Source: Hermatobates lingyangjiaoensis (lineage: Eukaryota > Arthropoda > Insecta > Hemiptera > Hermatobatidae). Taken from it: a DNA stretch of 64,000 bases. The notes under the pieces were generated by a model. The model was not told where the DNA came from, ran no database searches, and was given only the letters and a program-made list of their open reading frames with translations. Shown here piece after piece: positions 11,344-24,585 of this stretch. The DNA lies in NCBI GenBank assembly GCA_026182355.1, contig JAPFBL010000002.1, forward strand, positions 372,001 to 436,000, given 5' to 3'. Numbering within the stretch: position 1 is the stretch's first letter; every line of letters begins with the position of its first letter. The translations under genes and the position numbers were made by a program.

Positions 11344-14300
11344 TTTGGAGAAACACTCTCTGGACTTAACCTTTTGTTTGCCGTCGATAGAGTGGAACAT
11401 GCAAAATTGACCCTTATATAAACATTATTTTAATTATTTATTATTAAATATTCCATTTTTTTATCCGAAATCTCTTAAATATGAATCTGAATTTACTATA
11501 AATATATCATAATAATAAAAGGATCATATATTTTAATTAAATATTATTTTATACTAGAAATAATTGATTTACGCAATCTTATTGAGTATGTCAATACAGA
11601 GCTGAAGTTCAGTAGTTTTGTAAAGCTGCATTTTAACTAAACAAACCTGGAATGACCTTCATACTTTACTATGTCTCCAACTTTACTGTCTACAAGCATA
11701 TATAATCCAATGTTTACTTAACCAATGAAACTGTGGTTTTACGTTTATGTGTCCATCGAGTGGACGTAATAGCCAACTATGCAGTCAAAGTAATACCAAA
11801 TTCATAGATAATCATTTATTATTTCATTTATTTTAAAGCTGCAATATTAATTTTGATAGTAATAACGGAACTAGACACATTGTCCTAGAATAAAAGTTAC
11901 TTCAGGTAAAAATTAATAGTTGTTCTCCTTTGGAAATTAATCTATCTTATAGTTTTAGCAGATAAGCAAACAAAAAAGTTCTAGATTTACATAATAAACT
12001 ATACTGTACTCTTTCTTTAAGCAATTCTTCCCAAAAGCTATACAGTTCATTCTCGGCTTTTAATTTCATTGTAATTCGTCAAACGGTGTGACCATTCACA
12101 CCGTAAGCATTATCATCCTTACAAGCTTTTACCTAAGTATCACAAGCCAAATGTTTTACGATTTTAAGACTGAACTTTTTCCTAAATAGAAAAATTCTAT
12201 AATCTTTTTATACGAGTATAGAAATTTTTTTGTCTTATATTAATCTTTAACTATATGCTATACAGTTAAATGTAATATCAATCCATGAGAAATAAACAAT
12301 TCCACTATCTACCAGTAGAACCAGTAGTTCAGGAGAAAGAAATAGTACCTAAAACTCATCATGGGCAATAAAGGGAACTTCACATGATATAAAACTGCCA
12401 AAAACTCTACACCTGTACACTTACTAGCAATAATCTACACTACAAGGGGTATTTGAAGTACCATATATAATGGTAAGTCAAACGATGTGACGTATAGTGT
12501 GTTAGCAAACTATTGGATATATCTAACCAAACATTAACGCATGAGAAAAAAGGAACTTCAAAACATGGAAACCGTCAAAATCACGGAATTGAATTATTTC
12601 ATTCCTACCATATTTTACATATGGTAAACAATAAATAATTATTGTTCAAGTAGGATTACATTAATTTAACATTGAGTTTAACACATTTTAAAACAAATTG
12701 AAAGAGTTTTGGAAAGTTTGTGAATATAACTTTAAAAAAATAACAGCACTATAAAAAAATTGTATGAAGTAGGGAGTTCGGTGTCAAGATTTTGAAGGAA
12801 GCATTAGAAATGTTTTCTTGAGCATCAGGTTATATATAATGGATAAAGACGAAGGAGTAAATAACATAGTTTTAAAGATTAATGTTTTGGTCCCTGTAAA
12901 ACTAAGATAAATAGAAGACCTAATAGCAAAACTGGGATAAATCCACGAATAACACACAGTAATGTGAGACAGTCGATCAATGCAATAAGATTGGCAAGGA
13001 CAGACGGACTCTGGATTTGTAAAGTAAGGATGATGTAGCACTGGTCACAAACAGGTGACCAGCACATCATGGTGACCTGCAGACAGACTTGTATTTGGAT
13101 AATTAAGATTTGAAAAACTGTTTATGGTTCAACTTATGTATAGTAAATAACATCGTGAGTTCAATGACCCACCAATAATTGACTTAAGCAGTCATTATTT
13201 GATTCTTTAATGAACAGTAAAAACATGAGTGGTCCTGAAATTATTTATCAAATTATTATGTTGCAAACATTCAAAAATATAAATATACTTAAATTAAAAA
13301 AAATGTAATCTTATGTTCAGAAAAATTTAAACAATAAGTAAGATAATTGAAACAAGTTGAATATTTATTATTATATAAGCTGAGCGTTTTCACTCTCAAT
13401 GTGTATTATTCCAATGACGAACTATGGAAAACGACTTGTAATAGCCTATCTTGAACTCGACATTGAACAAATTTAACTGACTCAACAAGTCAATTTAGGT
13501 AACAGGAAATCTAGACATTGAATGTTATTATGATTCATGCGGTATAAATGGTAAAAATATATGTAACAAATAAAAAAAAGCTACAAATACCCAAGAATAT
13601 CTAAAGATTCAGGCTCTAATCCACAAAACATTGATGATGATTTTGAAGAGAGTTCTTATCTATAGAAAGAATAAATCAGGTACGAATCAATATTGGATAT
13701 GGTTACTAAATATTGATATTGCATTGCAAATGTACATCTATCCCTATTCATACCCCTTTATTTACATATACATTTATAATTATGTACATTCACCTTTGCC
13801 TGTACCCTACATATATTTATACCTATATAATGAATTTATTCCTAGTTAAATGCTATCAACTCTGTTGAGGTTGATTCGATCAAAAATGAACAACACATAC
13901 AGTTCTTTACAAGAAAAAATATTAAAATGCATATAATATTACGGGAGAGAATTAAAAACCTTATTATAGTAAAAAATTCAGTCTTTTTAGGACAAGCGTC
14001 CTCAAGTACATGGGGACGCTTGTAACGTAACAAAATGTAAGTCCTTAAATAGGACAAACATCCCAAAACTGCAACTCTATCCAGGAGACCAACAATGCAG
14101 TCACTTTAATAGTTCCTAAACCACTCTCAAAAATATCCATGGAACACAGATGTACGAATGTAAATTATACATATACATTATTTTTCTTTATCGAGGTTCG
14201 GTCCAGCTGGATGAGTAAGAAAACTTTGAATATACGAGTATAAATATAAATAGGAGTTGCTAAAGTAAAAATGTTACCTGCCCAACTCCTATTTCGATTA

Positions 14301-14482
14301 ATTCTTGAGAGAAGAAAATTGGTTGGTAACATGGAATTTCTCAGTCAGAAGATAGTGAATGCCGAGACGTCGTTTCACTTTCATGAAACATGTCTTAGGA
14401 AAATCTGCTACCTATCTACATTAATTTATTTGTAAAAAAAAAAAGTCACACAAAACAGGTGAAATAGAAATTAACGTTTAAT
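11344..14482. other. AT-rich sequence, no feature seen
   Basis: Several short ORFs occur (12784-13041 minus, 13631-13849 plus, 13842-14066 minus), but all are low-complexity or lack motifs. Nothing is supported. Confidence 0.4.
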
Positions 14483-14632
14483 CCCCAGTAAGAAATTAGA
14501 AAAGTGACTAAGGTCTTTGAACTAAAAAAACAAATCGTTTTCGTCAGTATCAGTCAAACTCTGACGAAGACCACTTGTTTTGGTTGAAAGACCTTAATCA
14601 TTCTTCTGATTTCATACTGGGGTTTAGATCTT
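14483..14632. mobile_element. PLE-derived palindrome, HHR family A variant
   Basis: Inverted arms (about 14483-14551 and 14556-14632) share 'ccccagta' at the outside and hammerhead boxes inside. No (TA)n tract flanks it, and the sequence differs from other family A units, so it is an older or sister subfamily. Confidence 0.65.
14557..14601 (+). ncRNA. Hammerhead motif, family A variant
   Basis: CUGACGA (14561-14567) and GAAA (14586-14589) are intact. Stem II is ACCA/UGGU with loop CUUGUUU. Stem III reads AGACCU and is no longer palindromic. A degraded minus-strand partner lies at 14505-14555. Confidence 0.6.
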
Positions 14633-16029
14633 ACAGTTCTCTATATTTTTTCTTCTTAATTAATGCATTTTTTTTGTCTTCCTTAGTTAAGGTCCATATT
14701 ACAAAAAAATCTCGCGTTTTTTCAGGCTTTGAAAAAACAGTAAAAGAGTAACTAACATTTTTTTCCAGTTTAAAAATGTTCTGATTTCATTTTCTTTCAT
14801 AACGTTTGTCAATAATGTTTTGTATGTGTACACAGCTCAAGATCACTCAATTTCATCCTCTTTCCTGGTTTTCCACATTGGTTTTTTATTCATTAATACA
14901 GGCGAATATTTACTTGAGTGAACACATAATAAGGGATTTGGAATGTTGTTTGCTGTGCAGTAGAACTGCAATGCACCTGGTTAATATTCAACAAGATAGA
15001 CTGAGATGTCTAATATAACTAAACAAGTGCGAGATACAGTGAGAGTCATGACCGTCACAGCTATATGTGGGACAAGGTGGCCCAGCATCTCAAGATAACA
15101 CTAATTAATGCAGACAATATCCCACCTAACCCACAAACCTCACCATACTACGCTAGTAAAACAATCTTTTATCTAAGTCATACTCTTTTATCAAATAAAT
15201 AACATTTTTCAATGAAATAGAACTTTGTATAATAGAATAGAGAAAAGTTTTTAAACTATAACTCCATTCATATTTATAATAAGATAATAAGTAACATCTC
15301 AGAAGCAATAATTAGGGGCAATCAAATCAAGATTTAAAAATTTCTCAGCAATAATATTGGAGATCTTTTTCGTATATAGCCTAGGCGATATTATGAAGTT
15401 TTAAATTCGCAAATAAATGTTAAATATATAGCTAATTATTATATCTGGAATGTTTTTTCACTTCTTACAAAAAGATTTTAAGACATTCAACTTGTATTCC
15501 TTAAATTAACGAAGCTCGCAATATTGCTCTTCGATTGAATTATAGACTCCTCTTTCTTCCCTGCTCAATATGTTAAATTTCCATAAGAAATAATGTAATT
15601 CATCAAGTTTTGAAATATTCAGGTACCTCATAAGAATTAAATAGTATATTTGAAATATAATTACAAGTTTGAACAGTTGTAATTATTAAAGATATTGTAA
15701 ATTTAAATTAACAAACATGAATTTCTTCAACGAAATGGATGGCCATGAATTTTAGAAGTAGTTTATACTCGTACAGTACAGGTGCTCCAAGTTCTAATCA
15801 CTTGACGTTTATTGAACATATATGCTATATTTTTGCAATCTTCTTATTAAGATTGATTAAATTTCTTAATCTTCAAAGAAGACTACGTAGATAGAATTCG
15901 AAAAAGATACGCTGTTAGTAGCATTACAAGCCAGGTGTTCAACACCTCTAGCATAGAGTGTACTCTATTATCTTACTCAGATTAGAAACTTCACATTCTT
16001 AAAGAACACATCGACTAGACGTTTTTTTC
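14633..16029. other. AT-rich sequence, no feature seen
   Basis: Slightly less AT-rich between 14940 and 15150, but no motif recognised. Confidence 0.4.
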
Positions 16030-16252
16030 CTTTGGAGGACGTAGATATTCTTGTTCATATCTTACAACAAGTACATGACGTCTGGGGATCATTAACGAGT
16101 ATTGACGTCATACAGACTGCTTAACGTCCTCTCCAAGGTATGATGCACTCAAATTTTTTCACCTTCTACGTGAAAAATTCGAGGAACAGAATGAGAATTG
16201 GACGCTATCAGTCCAGAGACGAGAGCGCTATCCACTATGCTACCCTAGTCCA
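16030..16252 (-). mobile_element. tRNA-derived SINE
   Basis: On the minus strand the head carries a pol III A box (TAGCATAGTGG, revcomp of 16232-16242) and a B-box-like GTTCCTCGAAT (revcomp of 16177-16187). The body contains GGAGAGGACGTTAAGC near 16120-16135, a block shared with the SINE at 33.2-33.4 kb. The end is A-rich near 16030. SINEs are copied by partner LINEs. Confidence 0.7.
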
Positions 16253-17799
16253 CTTTTTTTTTCATTATCAGCAACAATGAAGTATGATTTAAAATTTCCA
16301 TCAAATAAATAAATTAGTGGTTAACTGTAAATAGTTTGTTGTCTTAATGGTGGTTGTGTGACTGCTCTTTTGGTTTTTCTGATTATTTGTGTGGTACATT
16401 TGTCAGGTGCTATATTTTTAAACCAGATCGGGCATTGCTTCAGCAATAATTGTCACTTGTCAATTGTAGCTACTTCTTCAATAATTTTATCTTACTCCTG
16501 TAGCAGTAAATATAAACATACTGCTGGCTCCGCTTCAGAACTCACACACGCACACACAAATTCAAAGTCTTCTTTTCAACAAACATTCCATGGAGTAAGA
16601 AACACTAACCATATATGCTTAATGAGTACGTTCCATCTATGCAAACATAGACATTTTTTCTGACCAGTACGCTATGTCTTATAATCATTAATCAATGATT
16701 TTGTTATTCATGGTATCATTTCTTTAGAGCGACTTTGTCACATACTCTTTAAACTCCGTGGGTTTCTGCATTCTGCTTAATGTAGACTTTATTGTACATG
16801 ATGATTAACCTCACCAATGGATTATAGGATTCATAACATTTTAGGTGACAGAAGTAATTTAATTGTGGAAATGTTTTAATTATTACGATAGTTTTTTTTA
16901 TATGTATATCCTTTTTGAGCTGTATTAAAATAAAATTATTTTTTAATCTAAAGTTATCTAAATTAAATGAGCCTATAGTTTTAATTCTTAAATTCAGTTC
17001 TTTGTGAACAGCTAAACTAGACAACTTCAATAACACATTGAACTACAGGAAATTCGTATAGTTACTTTGCGTGAATTGGATTTGAAACAAAGAAGAGAGA
17101 TGTTAATTACTGTTCAATTTGCCCGGAGCTGTTCATTGGAACCGGATGGTCGGGCAGTACTAGGTCGGCCTAAAATTGCTACCTGACCACACATGACAGC
17201 CTTTTCAAGGGCAGCTTCATTCAGAGGATCAAGTAGAATCGGGATTCACAGCTCTTTTTGCTGAGACAATTTATATAATAGGTAAGAGTACATTCAGTAT
17301 CTTGCGGTGCAGTTTTTAAAGACCTTAATGGCTTCAGGTGGTTATTTCAAAAGAGATTTATATAATCTCAATTATAAATATATAATTAACAATCACATTT
17401 GATATGTGATATGCGCGACCAGTTTTCGTCTCATCTATATTTAAAATTAACTCCTTTGGTTTTACCAGTGTTTTTTTTGAGTCAATTTCTACATCCAAGA
17501 AATAATGAAGTGAGTTATTCCAGTTCTTTGTATGTGTAACTTTTTTAAGCCGTTTTTGCGTAATTTTCCATATATATAATCCCTCATATATGATCTAAAT
17601 GAGCACACACAAAGTAACAATTTGAGACCATAAAAGTGTCAACCTATTGTATCCTTAAAATCTAGAAACTTTTTGAGGCTCTTCTCAGTTCCTCGGGGAA
17701 TAAAAAAATCAACTGGCCCAAACTTTTCGTTTCATAACTACACATTCTAACACTATCTCAAACACTATTTAAGAATTAACTAAATATTATTTTCAATAA
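16253..17799. other. AT-rich sequence with a GC-richer patch at 17105-17240
   Basis: The patch at 17105-17240 may be another retroposon relic; I cannot classify it. The ORF at 16358-16663 has no recognisable domain. Confidence 0.35.
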
Positions 17800-17846
17800 A
17801 ACAACGACATGTTTCGGTCTCGTAGACCATCTTCAGGATAAGCTTA
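17800..17846 (-). ncRNA. Hammerhead ribozyme, family D
   Basis: The minus strand has CUGAAGA, one U, a perfect 5-bp stem II (GGUCU/AGACC, loop ACG), GAAA, the ACAUGU stem III palindrome and C17, the preferred cleavage base. Only stem I is weak in this copy. It lies about 150 nt downstream of the PLE-D endonuclease relic, where a terminal-repeat ribozyme is expected. Confidence 0.8.
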
Positions 17847-17994
17847 CGACTAAAGTATAGGGTATATTACAATGTAATGTCATATCGTGGAGAGTCAATG
17901 CACAAAAATGAACTATTCCTAGTTGGGGTTGAGACATCTGTTGGGTGGTTGATGAGAGGGGGTGGGGTGGCTTCAGGTATGCAGTGGGTCATCA

Positions 17995-18352
17995 TGCCCT
18001 GCAGTGCCTCGCACTAAGTATTGGCGTTGCGAATAACCTAAGAACTCTGCTAAAATTCGTACTTCGATTATTTATATCTGGAGCTTTCTCAAGGATATAC
18101 AATGCTTCTATTATTCGTAGTCTTCTTTCATGTTTTCTCTTGATATTATTTTTATGTTTTGAACAAGGGTTACAGGGTTTATTTTGAATTTATGTATTTC
18201 CTAATGTGGTTCTTTGGCGCTCCTGAAGAGATGTGCATAGTGAGACGCCTTGACAAGGTGGTTGTGGTAGATCCGATATATGAAGAATTGCGAAACTCAC
18301 AGTTTCCGTTTGGGCATGTGAACTCATATATCAGATTCGTTTGTTGAAGGTT
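17995..18352 (-). pseudogene. PLE family D GIY-YIG endonuclease fossil
   Basis: Minus-strand reading gives the C-terminal endonuclease of a Penelope-like element: an IYEFTCPNGNCEFR piece with paired Cys, then SSYIGSTTTTLSRRLTMH, which fits the GIY-YIG fold with its catalytic Arg, and, after frameshifts, RIIEALYILEKAPDINN and an RLFATP tail typical of these proteins. The upstream reverse transcriptase is missing and several stops interrupt the frame. The 3' flank carries the family D hammerhead. This is a dead 5'-truncated copy; the domain would have nicked target DNA for reverse transcription. Confidence 0.8.
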
Positions 18353-18507
18353 CGTTTTTTGTTACCCGGCTCTTCTTCTTTCCTCTTTTGGGCTTTGTTT
18401 TGTTTCCCATAAATATATATATATATATATATTATAACGAGATTTCACAATAAAGACGTGAAATAACAATCACTGATCAATCCACAAGAGGAAATGGGAT
18501 AAAAAAA

Positions 18508-18550
18508 GACTAACATCTTTCAACCATAGCAAACGGTCTTCGTCAGAGTC
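18508..18550 (-). ncRNA. Hammerhead motif, family A
   Basis: CUGACGA and GAAA are intact and stem I GACU/AGUC is kept. Stem III reads AGAUGU instead of AGAUCU, so its palindrome is lost. Confidence 0.6.
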
Positions 18551-18569
18551 AAAAACCTCTGAAACAGTT

Positions 18570-18612
18570 GACTCTGACGAAGACCACTTGTTATGGTTGA
18601 AAAGTCTTAGTC
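18570..18612 (+). ncRNA. Hammerhead motif, family A
   Basis: Stem I GACU/AGUC, CUGACGA, and a stem II with ACCA/UGGU in place of ACCG/CGGU. The GAAA region reads GAAAAGUCUU, which breaks stem III. Confidence 0.6.
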
Positions 18613-18640
18613 TTTTTTTCCCCATTTCATATTGTGGTTT

Positions 18641-18646
<6 letters not shown>

Positions 18647-18687
<41 letters not shown>
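18647..18687. repeat. (TA)n microsatellite
   Basis: About 40 bp of TA repeats at the right border of the family A unit. Confidence 0.95.
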
Positions 18688-18692
<5 letters not shown>

Positions 18693-19337
18693 GTTAATTT
18701 TTTTATAAGAATAAATAACGAACTAGCTAACAGAATGAACCATGTGCACAGATAGCGTCTGGAAGTAAGATAAGACAACTCGCTTTACACAAGGCGTTGA
18801 GTAAGGTCTAGGCAAACACTGAGACAAAAATATATCAGACACCCAAGATGAGATCATGATCTAATTAGATACATTAATATTAAACCTTATAACATTTTGG
18901 TGTATTATTATAAAAAGGTTTTAGTTTATTGTTAAGTTGTTACAACTCAAATATGTTGTTTTCAGTGTTACTGAAAATTATAACTATTATTTTTATGCGC
19001 TACATCTTCAGTAAAAAATAAACATTGCTTCGAAAATTTTGATCACATATAGCACATGAAAGGCAGAACTAAATTCTAAGAACAAAACTGTTCGTTTCTA
19101 GAAAAAGGATGTTTCTAAAGTTTGGAAATATATGGCTCATGGAATCAGAAGACAAGGTGATTTCAACAAACTAAATAAATTATACTCATCTGTAATGATG
19201 ACACCAGATTTTAGAGTTAACTTAATTATCATGGAACAATAAATAAATTTATAATAAATAAATAATGGCATCAAATTCATTATGCATGCAAATCGTTATT
19301 ACCACATAGCTTAGTAAACATCATATTATTGTAAAGA
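18688..19337. other. AT-rich sequence, no feature seen
   Basis: Nothing recognised. Confidence 0.4.
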
Positions 19338-19373
19338 ATCGGTCGTACCTCGTGAATCGGTGCTGAAGCCGGT

Positions 19374-19415
19374 TTCTATCCGACCAGTTTCACTCGTTGT
19401 ATATCTTCAAGTGGG
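19374..19415 (-). ncRNA. Decayed hammerhead, family J
   Basis: The minus strand reads CUUGAAGA, with one extra U in the first box, then GAAACUGGUC. GAAA and C17 are intact; stem III and stem II are damaged. Confidence 0.5.
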
Positions 19416-19530
19416 GCTAATAATTATCCAAGGTTTGTGAGTATAAATAGCTATTAAACAATGATTCAGGCATATATTGGCTCTGCTTGTTTAAAAGGCA
19501 TTTGAAAAAGGATCCTTTGACAATCTTTAG

Positions 19531-19572
19531 TTCCACTTGAAGATTCACAACGTGCAAAACCGGTCGAGCAGC
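19531..19572 (+). ncRNA. Decayed hammerhead, family J
   Basis: CUUGAAGA, stem II CAC/GUG with loop AAC, then AAACCGGUC with the ACCGGU palindrome and C17. The G of GAAA is replaced by C. Confidence 0.5.
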
Positions 19573-19606
19573 TACAACACCGATTCACGAGGTATGACGG
19601 CTTTTT

Positions 19607-21514
19607 TATAATAATAAAATGCAATATAGTAAAGGAAAATGACATTCCGGTTGCAATTCTCAGGAATGTAATTCCTCATTCTCAAATAATTCAATACTAT
19701 TCAGAAATCTTATCCATATCAAATGTTAAGGCATTGCTTTGAACAATACTGTAAGTAACCTAGAATGTAAACAATTATTATTTGTTAAAGCTAACCACCA
19801 AAAACTGAGTTTCTTCAATGTAAATAAATACATCTAATTACTGCAAGCTTCTAGAAAACTTAAACAAGAATGGACTACCTATTTAGCTGTATATGATCTT
19901 GAAATCTTAATGGGATTAAATGATGTTAACTACTGAGTTATGGAATTATTAATATAATATTATTCATATTTCACAGAAAACTAATCAAAAATGTAACAAT
20001 ACAATTGGTTAATATTTTTAAATGTAATTATTTGAAATATTTTTTCCATGATTTTTGGCAAACTTTTTTCTTTTTCTGAGTAAGCACAAAAAAAAATAAC
20101 TCCTTTACTATTTAATAGCACCAATAATAATTTTTCAATAGAACATTATAAATTATATTTCATATATACATTTTAAACTTCTATAAAATTTAATGTACAA
20201 TAGTTTTGATCTTTTCATGATAAATTAACCTATGGAAATTTAATTAAAATTTCCTATTAATTTGAATGGGCATGAATTCGGCCTTTAAATTTTTATGTAG
20301 TTTCTACTAAATATATTCATTGCTACATACATTGAATATAAGTAGGATTTGATATATTCAAGGATTGTTTAGAAGTGAAATAGGAGTAAGCTATTATACA
20401 ACTAAAACAGAACTCTGCTGTTCTATTCAGAGATCCGGAGTATGCAATGAACAGGATACTGTAAAGGTCATAACCCCATTGACTCTGACAGCTACATTAT
20501 CGACACTGGACCTACCCTTATCTCAGCTCCAACACAACATTTTTGTATGTTTCATTCTTATTTTGATTTTGTGTTTTCTTAATTTTTTGTTTTAAGAAAG
20601 AAAAAATTCTAAAAAAGAGAAAAAATTGGAATTTTAAAAAATGATTCCTATTGGACCAAGGTATGTTGCATTTTGATGTTTGTCCACCTTAACAGAGTGA
20701 AAAGAAGGAAATTAAGTTATTTCTTTTATAAAGATATTCTTCTTCTCTATACTGCAAGTAATTTCAAATTAAACTTTCCAAATACTTACACAATTATTGG
20801 CGTGAACTTAGAAAAAATTTACCTAAAGAAAAAGTAATGAGCACTTGATATTCTTTTTGACTCCAAAAAAAGTACATTGAGTAGAGACATGGTGACGTTC
20901 TTTTGCTTTTACAGACATTTTTTATGTTTTCAAATTTTTTTTAAATCCATTTATTTAGCATGCTCTATATATATATTACATGCAATAGAATCTATTTACC
21001 AATAAAATACATTACATTACATTAAGATTAAATTAAACTTTTTTAATTTAAAACCTTTATGTTTTCAAGTGTTATTTTAAAATGGTTAATTATGGGCATC
21101 TTTACCCCTTTTTGTGCATAAAAATAATTACATACATACAGTTAGTACCACAGCGGTTGGAATAATTAAGATCACTCCATGAAATAACTGTTTTACCTTG
21201 CGAACTCATCTGGGAGTACCTGGACCGGTTTAGACTGCGCCCATTTTTACAAAAAACGGAGCTAATTTGTTGTAATGGTAAGTTTTACAACCTCTCATTA
21301 ACAGATCCCTAAATCTATAATAACTAGATTAATCATCTATATTATTATAATCTGTAATACTTTCATATAGATTCATTTCCTAATTATATTCTTTTACTAT
21401 TTTCTTTGTCCTCGTGAGGTCGTCTTTTTCACAAAATGAAGAAAAATAAGCTCTGAGGCCTTCTAAACTATCTCATCAGAGAGCTACTACAAATAAATAT
21501 ATATATATATAAAC
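19607..21514. other. AT-rich sequence, no gene seen
   Basis: A short GC-richer stretch at 21195-21245 shares 'ctggaccggtttagac' with 25710-25735, which points to a common repeat. The rest shows nothing. Confidence 0.4.
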
Positions 21515-21589
21515 CAATTAAAAAGAAGGTAACACACAGATAGACAAAGGAAAAACTCACTTCTATATTTCGACCATCGTCGTCATCAT

Positions 21590-21594
<5 letters not shown>
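21515..21594 (-). mobile_element. Truncated PLE-derived unit, HHR family G
   Basis: A family G terminal piece on the minus strand runs from about 21515 to 21594 and stops inside the first ribozyme box, where (TA)n begins. Confidence 0.65.
21554..21592 (-). ncRNA. Hammerhead, family G, truncated at the CUGAUGA box
   Basis: Minus strand AUGAUGA (C3 changed to A at the TA junction), stem II GAC/GUC, GAAA, AUAU palindrome and A17. The 5' strand of stem I is missing. Confidence 0.6.
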
Positions 21595-21631
<37 letters not shown>

Positions 21632-21654
21632 AGTGTGTGTGTGTGTGTGTGTGT
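21593..21654. repeat. Compound (TA)n(GT)n microsatellite
   Basis: A TA tract passes directly into GT repeats. Confidence 0.95.
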
Positions 21655-24585
21655 GGATTTTATAGCCCGTTATTTTCTGCATTATTGGTTTTGTTAAAAA
21701 TTATTACTTTAAAAGCTTTTTAAATTGTATTGATTTAGATAAACATCAATTTTTTAGGTTCATTTTTAATGTTTTGGGTCCTTTTATTTTTTTTGATGGG
21801 TTTCTAATTGTATTTTTTTCTATTCCTTCTACTTTTCATAATTTTATTTATTAGGTATGCGATAATGCATAGACATTTATCAGTTACTAATTATAATTGT
21901 TTTCATTATGAACATATCATTTTTATTAAAATAATATATTATTTCTTATTTTTAATTATTTCTATATAATAGTTTATTTATAGAAATTATATAGTTAACA
22001 TTTATAGATATTATACAGTTAATATCAGAAGCTTGGATTTACGTGTATTTTTATATTTGACCTTGTCAGCTTATCTAGGACTAATCGATTTTATTGCAGA
22101 TTATTTGGATTCGTGCTTCAGAATTCCAATATTGAATGTTTAGACGACATGCGATACAGTATTTTGCTAGAATTCGTGTTGAAGGGCCCATACGGATGTG
22201 CTATTCTGCATCTTCTCTATATGATGTAAAAATCTGTGAGATGTACAAAGTATTGATACAATAAGTGAAGAAATGTTACTGCAGAAATATATATATATTA
22301 TTTATGTGTAGGCTTAGAAATCGAGTCATTCACAATAGACGTATCAAATTATTCACACTATTTTTCTACAAAAAAATATCAGGTTTTATTTATGAAATTT
22401 ACTTCATTGAAATACTATTTTTTAAGTAGATGAGTTGCGATCGTGAATTTATCAATTATTTGGAGTGTTAGAAGACTGTGTGCTAAATTTAAACAACGCT
22501 ACAGGTTAGGAGTACTTAAAATATTCTTCAAAAATGTGAAGGGGTCTACACTCGACTTTAATATAAACTTGCATTACCCAATACCAAACGGGTTTTTCAT
22601 CACACAATGAAATATATGCTCTAATGCAGTCACACGTAGTCAAAATAGATCACAACTCACAATATATAAACTCATAAAAATGTTAAAATATCTTTCTTTC
22701 ATTACCACAATACTTTTAATAAGCAACCAGAGAGAGTGTCATGCGTATTTTATAAAGCAAAAAGTCATTTAAATATATTGATTCGGTATATATAACTTAT
22801 ACAATGGTCATATGTCATACCACACTTATAACTTGCTTAAATTTCAAATTTATTAGTACATTTATCACGCGTATTTATAATCCTTCTGTAATTATTACTT
22901 ATGTAATTATTGTGTGTACTTATTTATATAAGAAAATATATATACATCAGAAAAAAGTTTTTACTTTTATTAATAGTTTAAAAATTTACCTTAATACGTT
23001 TAGATAACCATTTTTTCTATTATTATAATACTTTAATCATAGTAAAGTAATGTAACGAGTTGTTATCAGACTTCCTACAATAATATTATTTCAGGCAATG
23101 CAATACTTACAATAAAGTGCAGTGTATACCACTCCAGTTTTGTCTGATAATCTATTAAACATAATTCAGAAACATAAGCTTAGGCATTATAAATAACTTT
23201 GAACCAAAGTAAATAACATTAAATAATAGTAACAATAACTGAACAAAAACCACTAAATTACAACTAAATTATGATAATAATGTATTAATTGCAAGCAAAT
23301 TCAAGCAATTTATATTTTATTTCTCAACTTAATGGTTCCTGTGATACATAAATTCCTCTGCCATGTGTTATACCCTAGCTAATAGTAAGACAAATGGATC
23401 ATTTATTAACTTGAGAAGAAATATTAATTGTGATTCCGACTTTATATCTTTATTTGTATTAGCAAATCGAAAGGAGAGTTGTCATTTTAAAATTCTTGAA
23501 AATTTGGAGTCCTAGAAGAACTTTTGAAATAAAAAGCAGTTCATTATTGTTAAGTCTCTTTGAAATATGTTGGGGAGCATAACTAATGCATTATATTTCA
23601 TGGATTAACTAATGAATTTCGGTTAATTATTTCTGGTGTATATGATAAAAGCGATGGCTCCTTCTAGTACAAGTTAGGAAGCAGGGTTGACATTGAAAGT
23701 TACGGCCTAAGGCCGTTGTGAAAGAAATAAGTGTAGCCAATCATAATTTTAGGGTAAAACCCCTGCGATCACTTTGCTAGAAGCATCACACATCAGGTAG
23801 AGATTTTACTGAGGCATCTGTCATGCTTGTTTTTGCCGCTTTAAAGAATATAGAAACTCTTAGGGGAAATACAAAGAAACACAAATAAAGGGATTTTTGT
23901 TGGTTTTTTACACAATAGTGTCATTGTAAACGTAAGTTATACTCAACTCTTCTCTATTCAATCAATAAGTTGTGTAAAAATATTGTTGAAGTGATATTAA
24001 ATTATTTTAATAATTAACAATCTACAATTGTTTTAAGAGAGACTCATGTAGAAAAATACAATGTGTTGTTATTGTCATCACCTACGTGGTCTTTATTTAA
24101 AGTGTTTAAAACCTATTAAATGTAGATCAGTTATACCTTGAAACATTATGAGCTTAAAATAATAGATTCAATGAGATTTTTATCCAATGCATTATATTTA
24201 TTGGATAAAAAACTTCTTTAGAGTTTTAATTAATTTTTTATATTTATATAATATAATAAATATATGTATGTGTTTTATTAATTGTATTTTTTTGATGAAT
24301 GGTCTTTAAGCACATATTAATAGTAAATGACCAACACCATACATTTATAATTTTTCCAGCAAACTCAAAGAAGTTACCTCTCATTGTTGAATAAACAAAT
24401 TCGGAGCTTCGTATTATTTCGTTGTTTTATTTCTGTATAGACGGTTGAAGAAATGATGAACCGCATCTGTCTACACTAGGGCATCGAAATCATCATTTAT
24501 GAGGTTAACTTTTAATAATAAAAAAAAGCTAGGAGTTAAGTTTTAGTCATTTTAAACTATAACCAAAAATAAGTTTTTCGGCTTT
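21655..24585. other. AT-rich sequence, no feature seen
   Basis: Scattered short ORFs such as 22804-23007 have no recognisable domain. Confidence 0.4.

Larger units (their letters stand above)
18433..18646. mobile_element. Palindromic PLE-derived unit, HHR family A
   Basis: A minus copy (18433-18550) and a plus copy (18568-18646) of the family A end meet at a 17-nt spacer. TA repeats flank both sides. Both ribozymes are present but carry changes in stem III. Confidence 0.8.
19338..19606. mobile_element. Inverted-repeat unit, HHR family J
   Basis: Arms at about 19338-19416 and 19531-19606 are inverted, about 80% identical, and share the outer block 'accgattcacgaggtayga'. About 115 bp separate them. 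Each arm holds a decayed hammerhead with an ACCGGU-type stem III. No TA tract flanks the unit, and divergence between arms suggests greater age. Confidence 0.65.

Noticed and set aside
13631..13849. 72-residue ORF with Tyr-rich tail
   Set aside because: Low-complexity composition from AT-rich sequence, no motif, no codon bias.
16358..16663. 101-residue ORF with a hydrophobic start
   Set aside because: Looks like a signal peptide at first, but AT-driven hydrophobicity is common here; no domain and no splice support.
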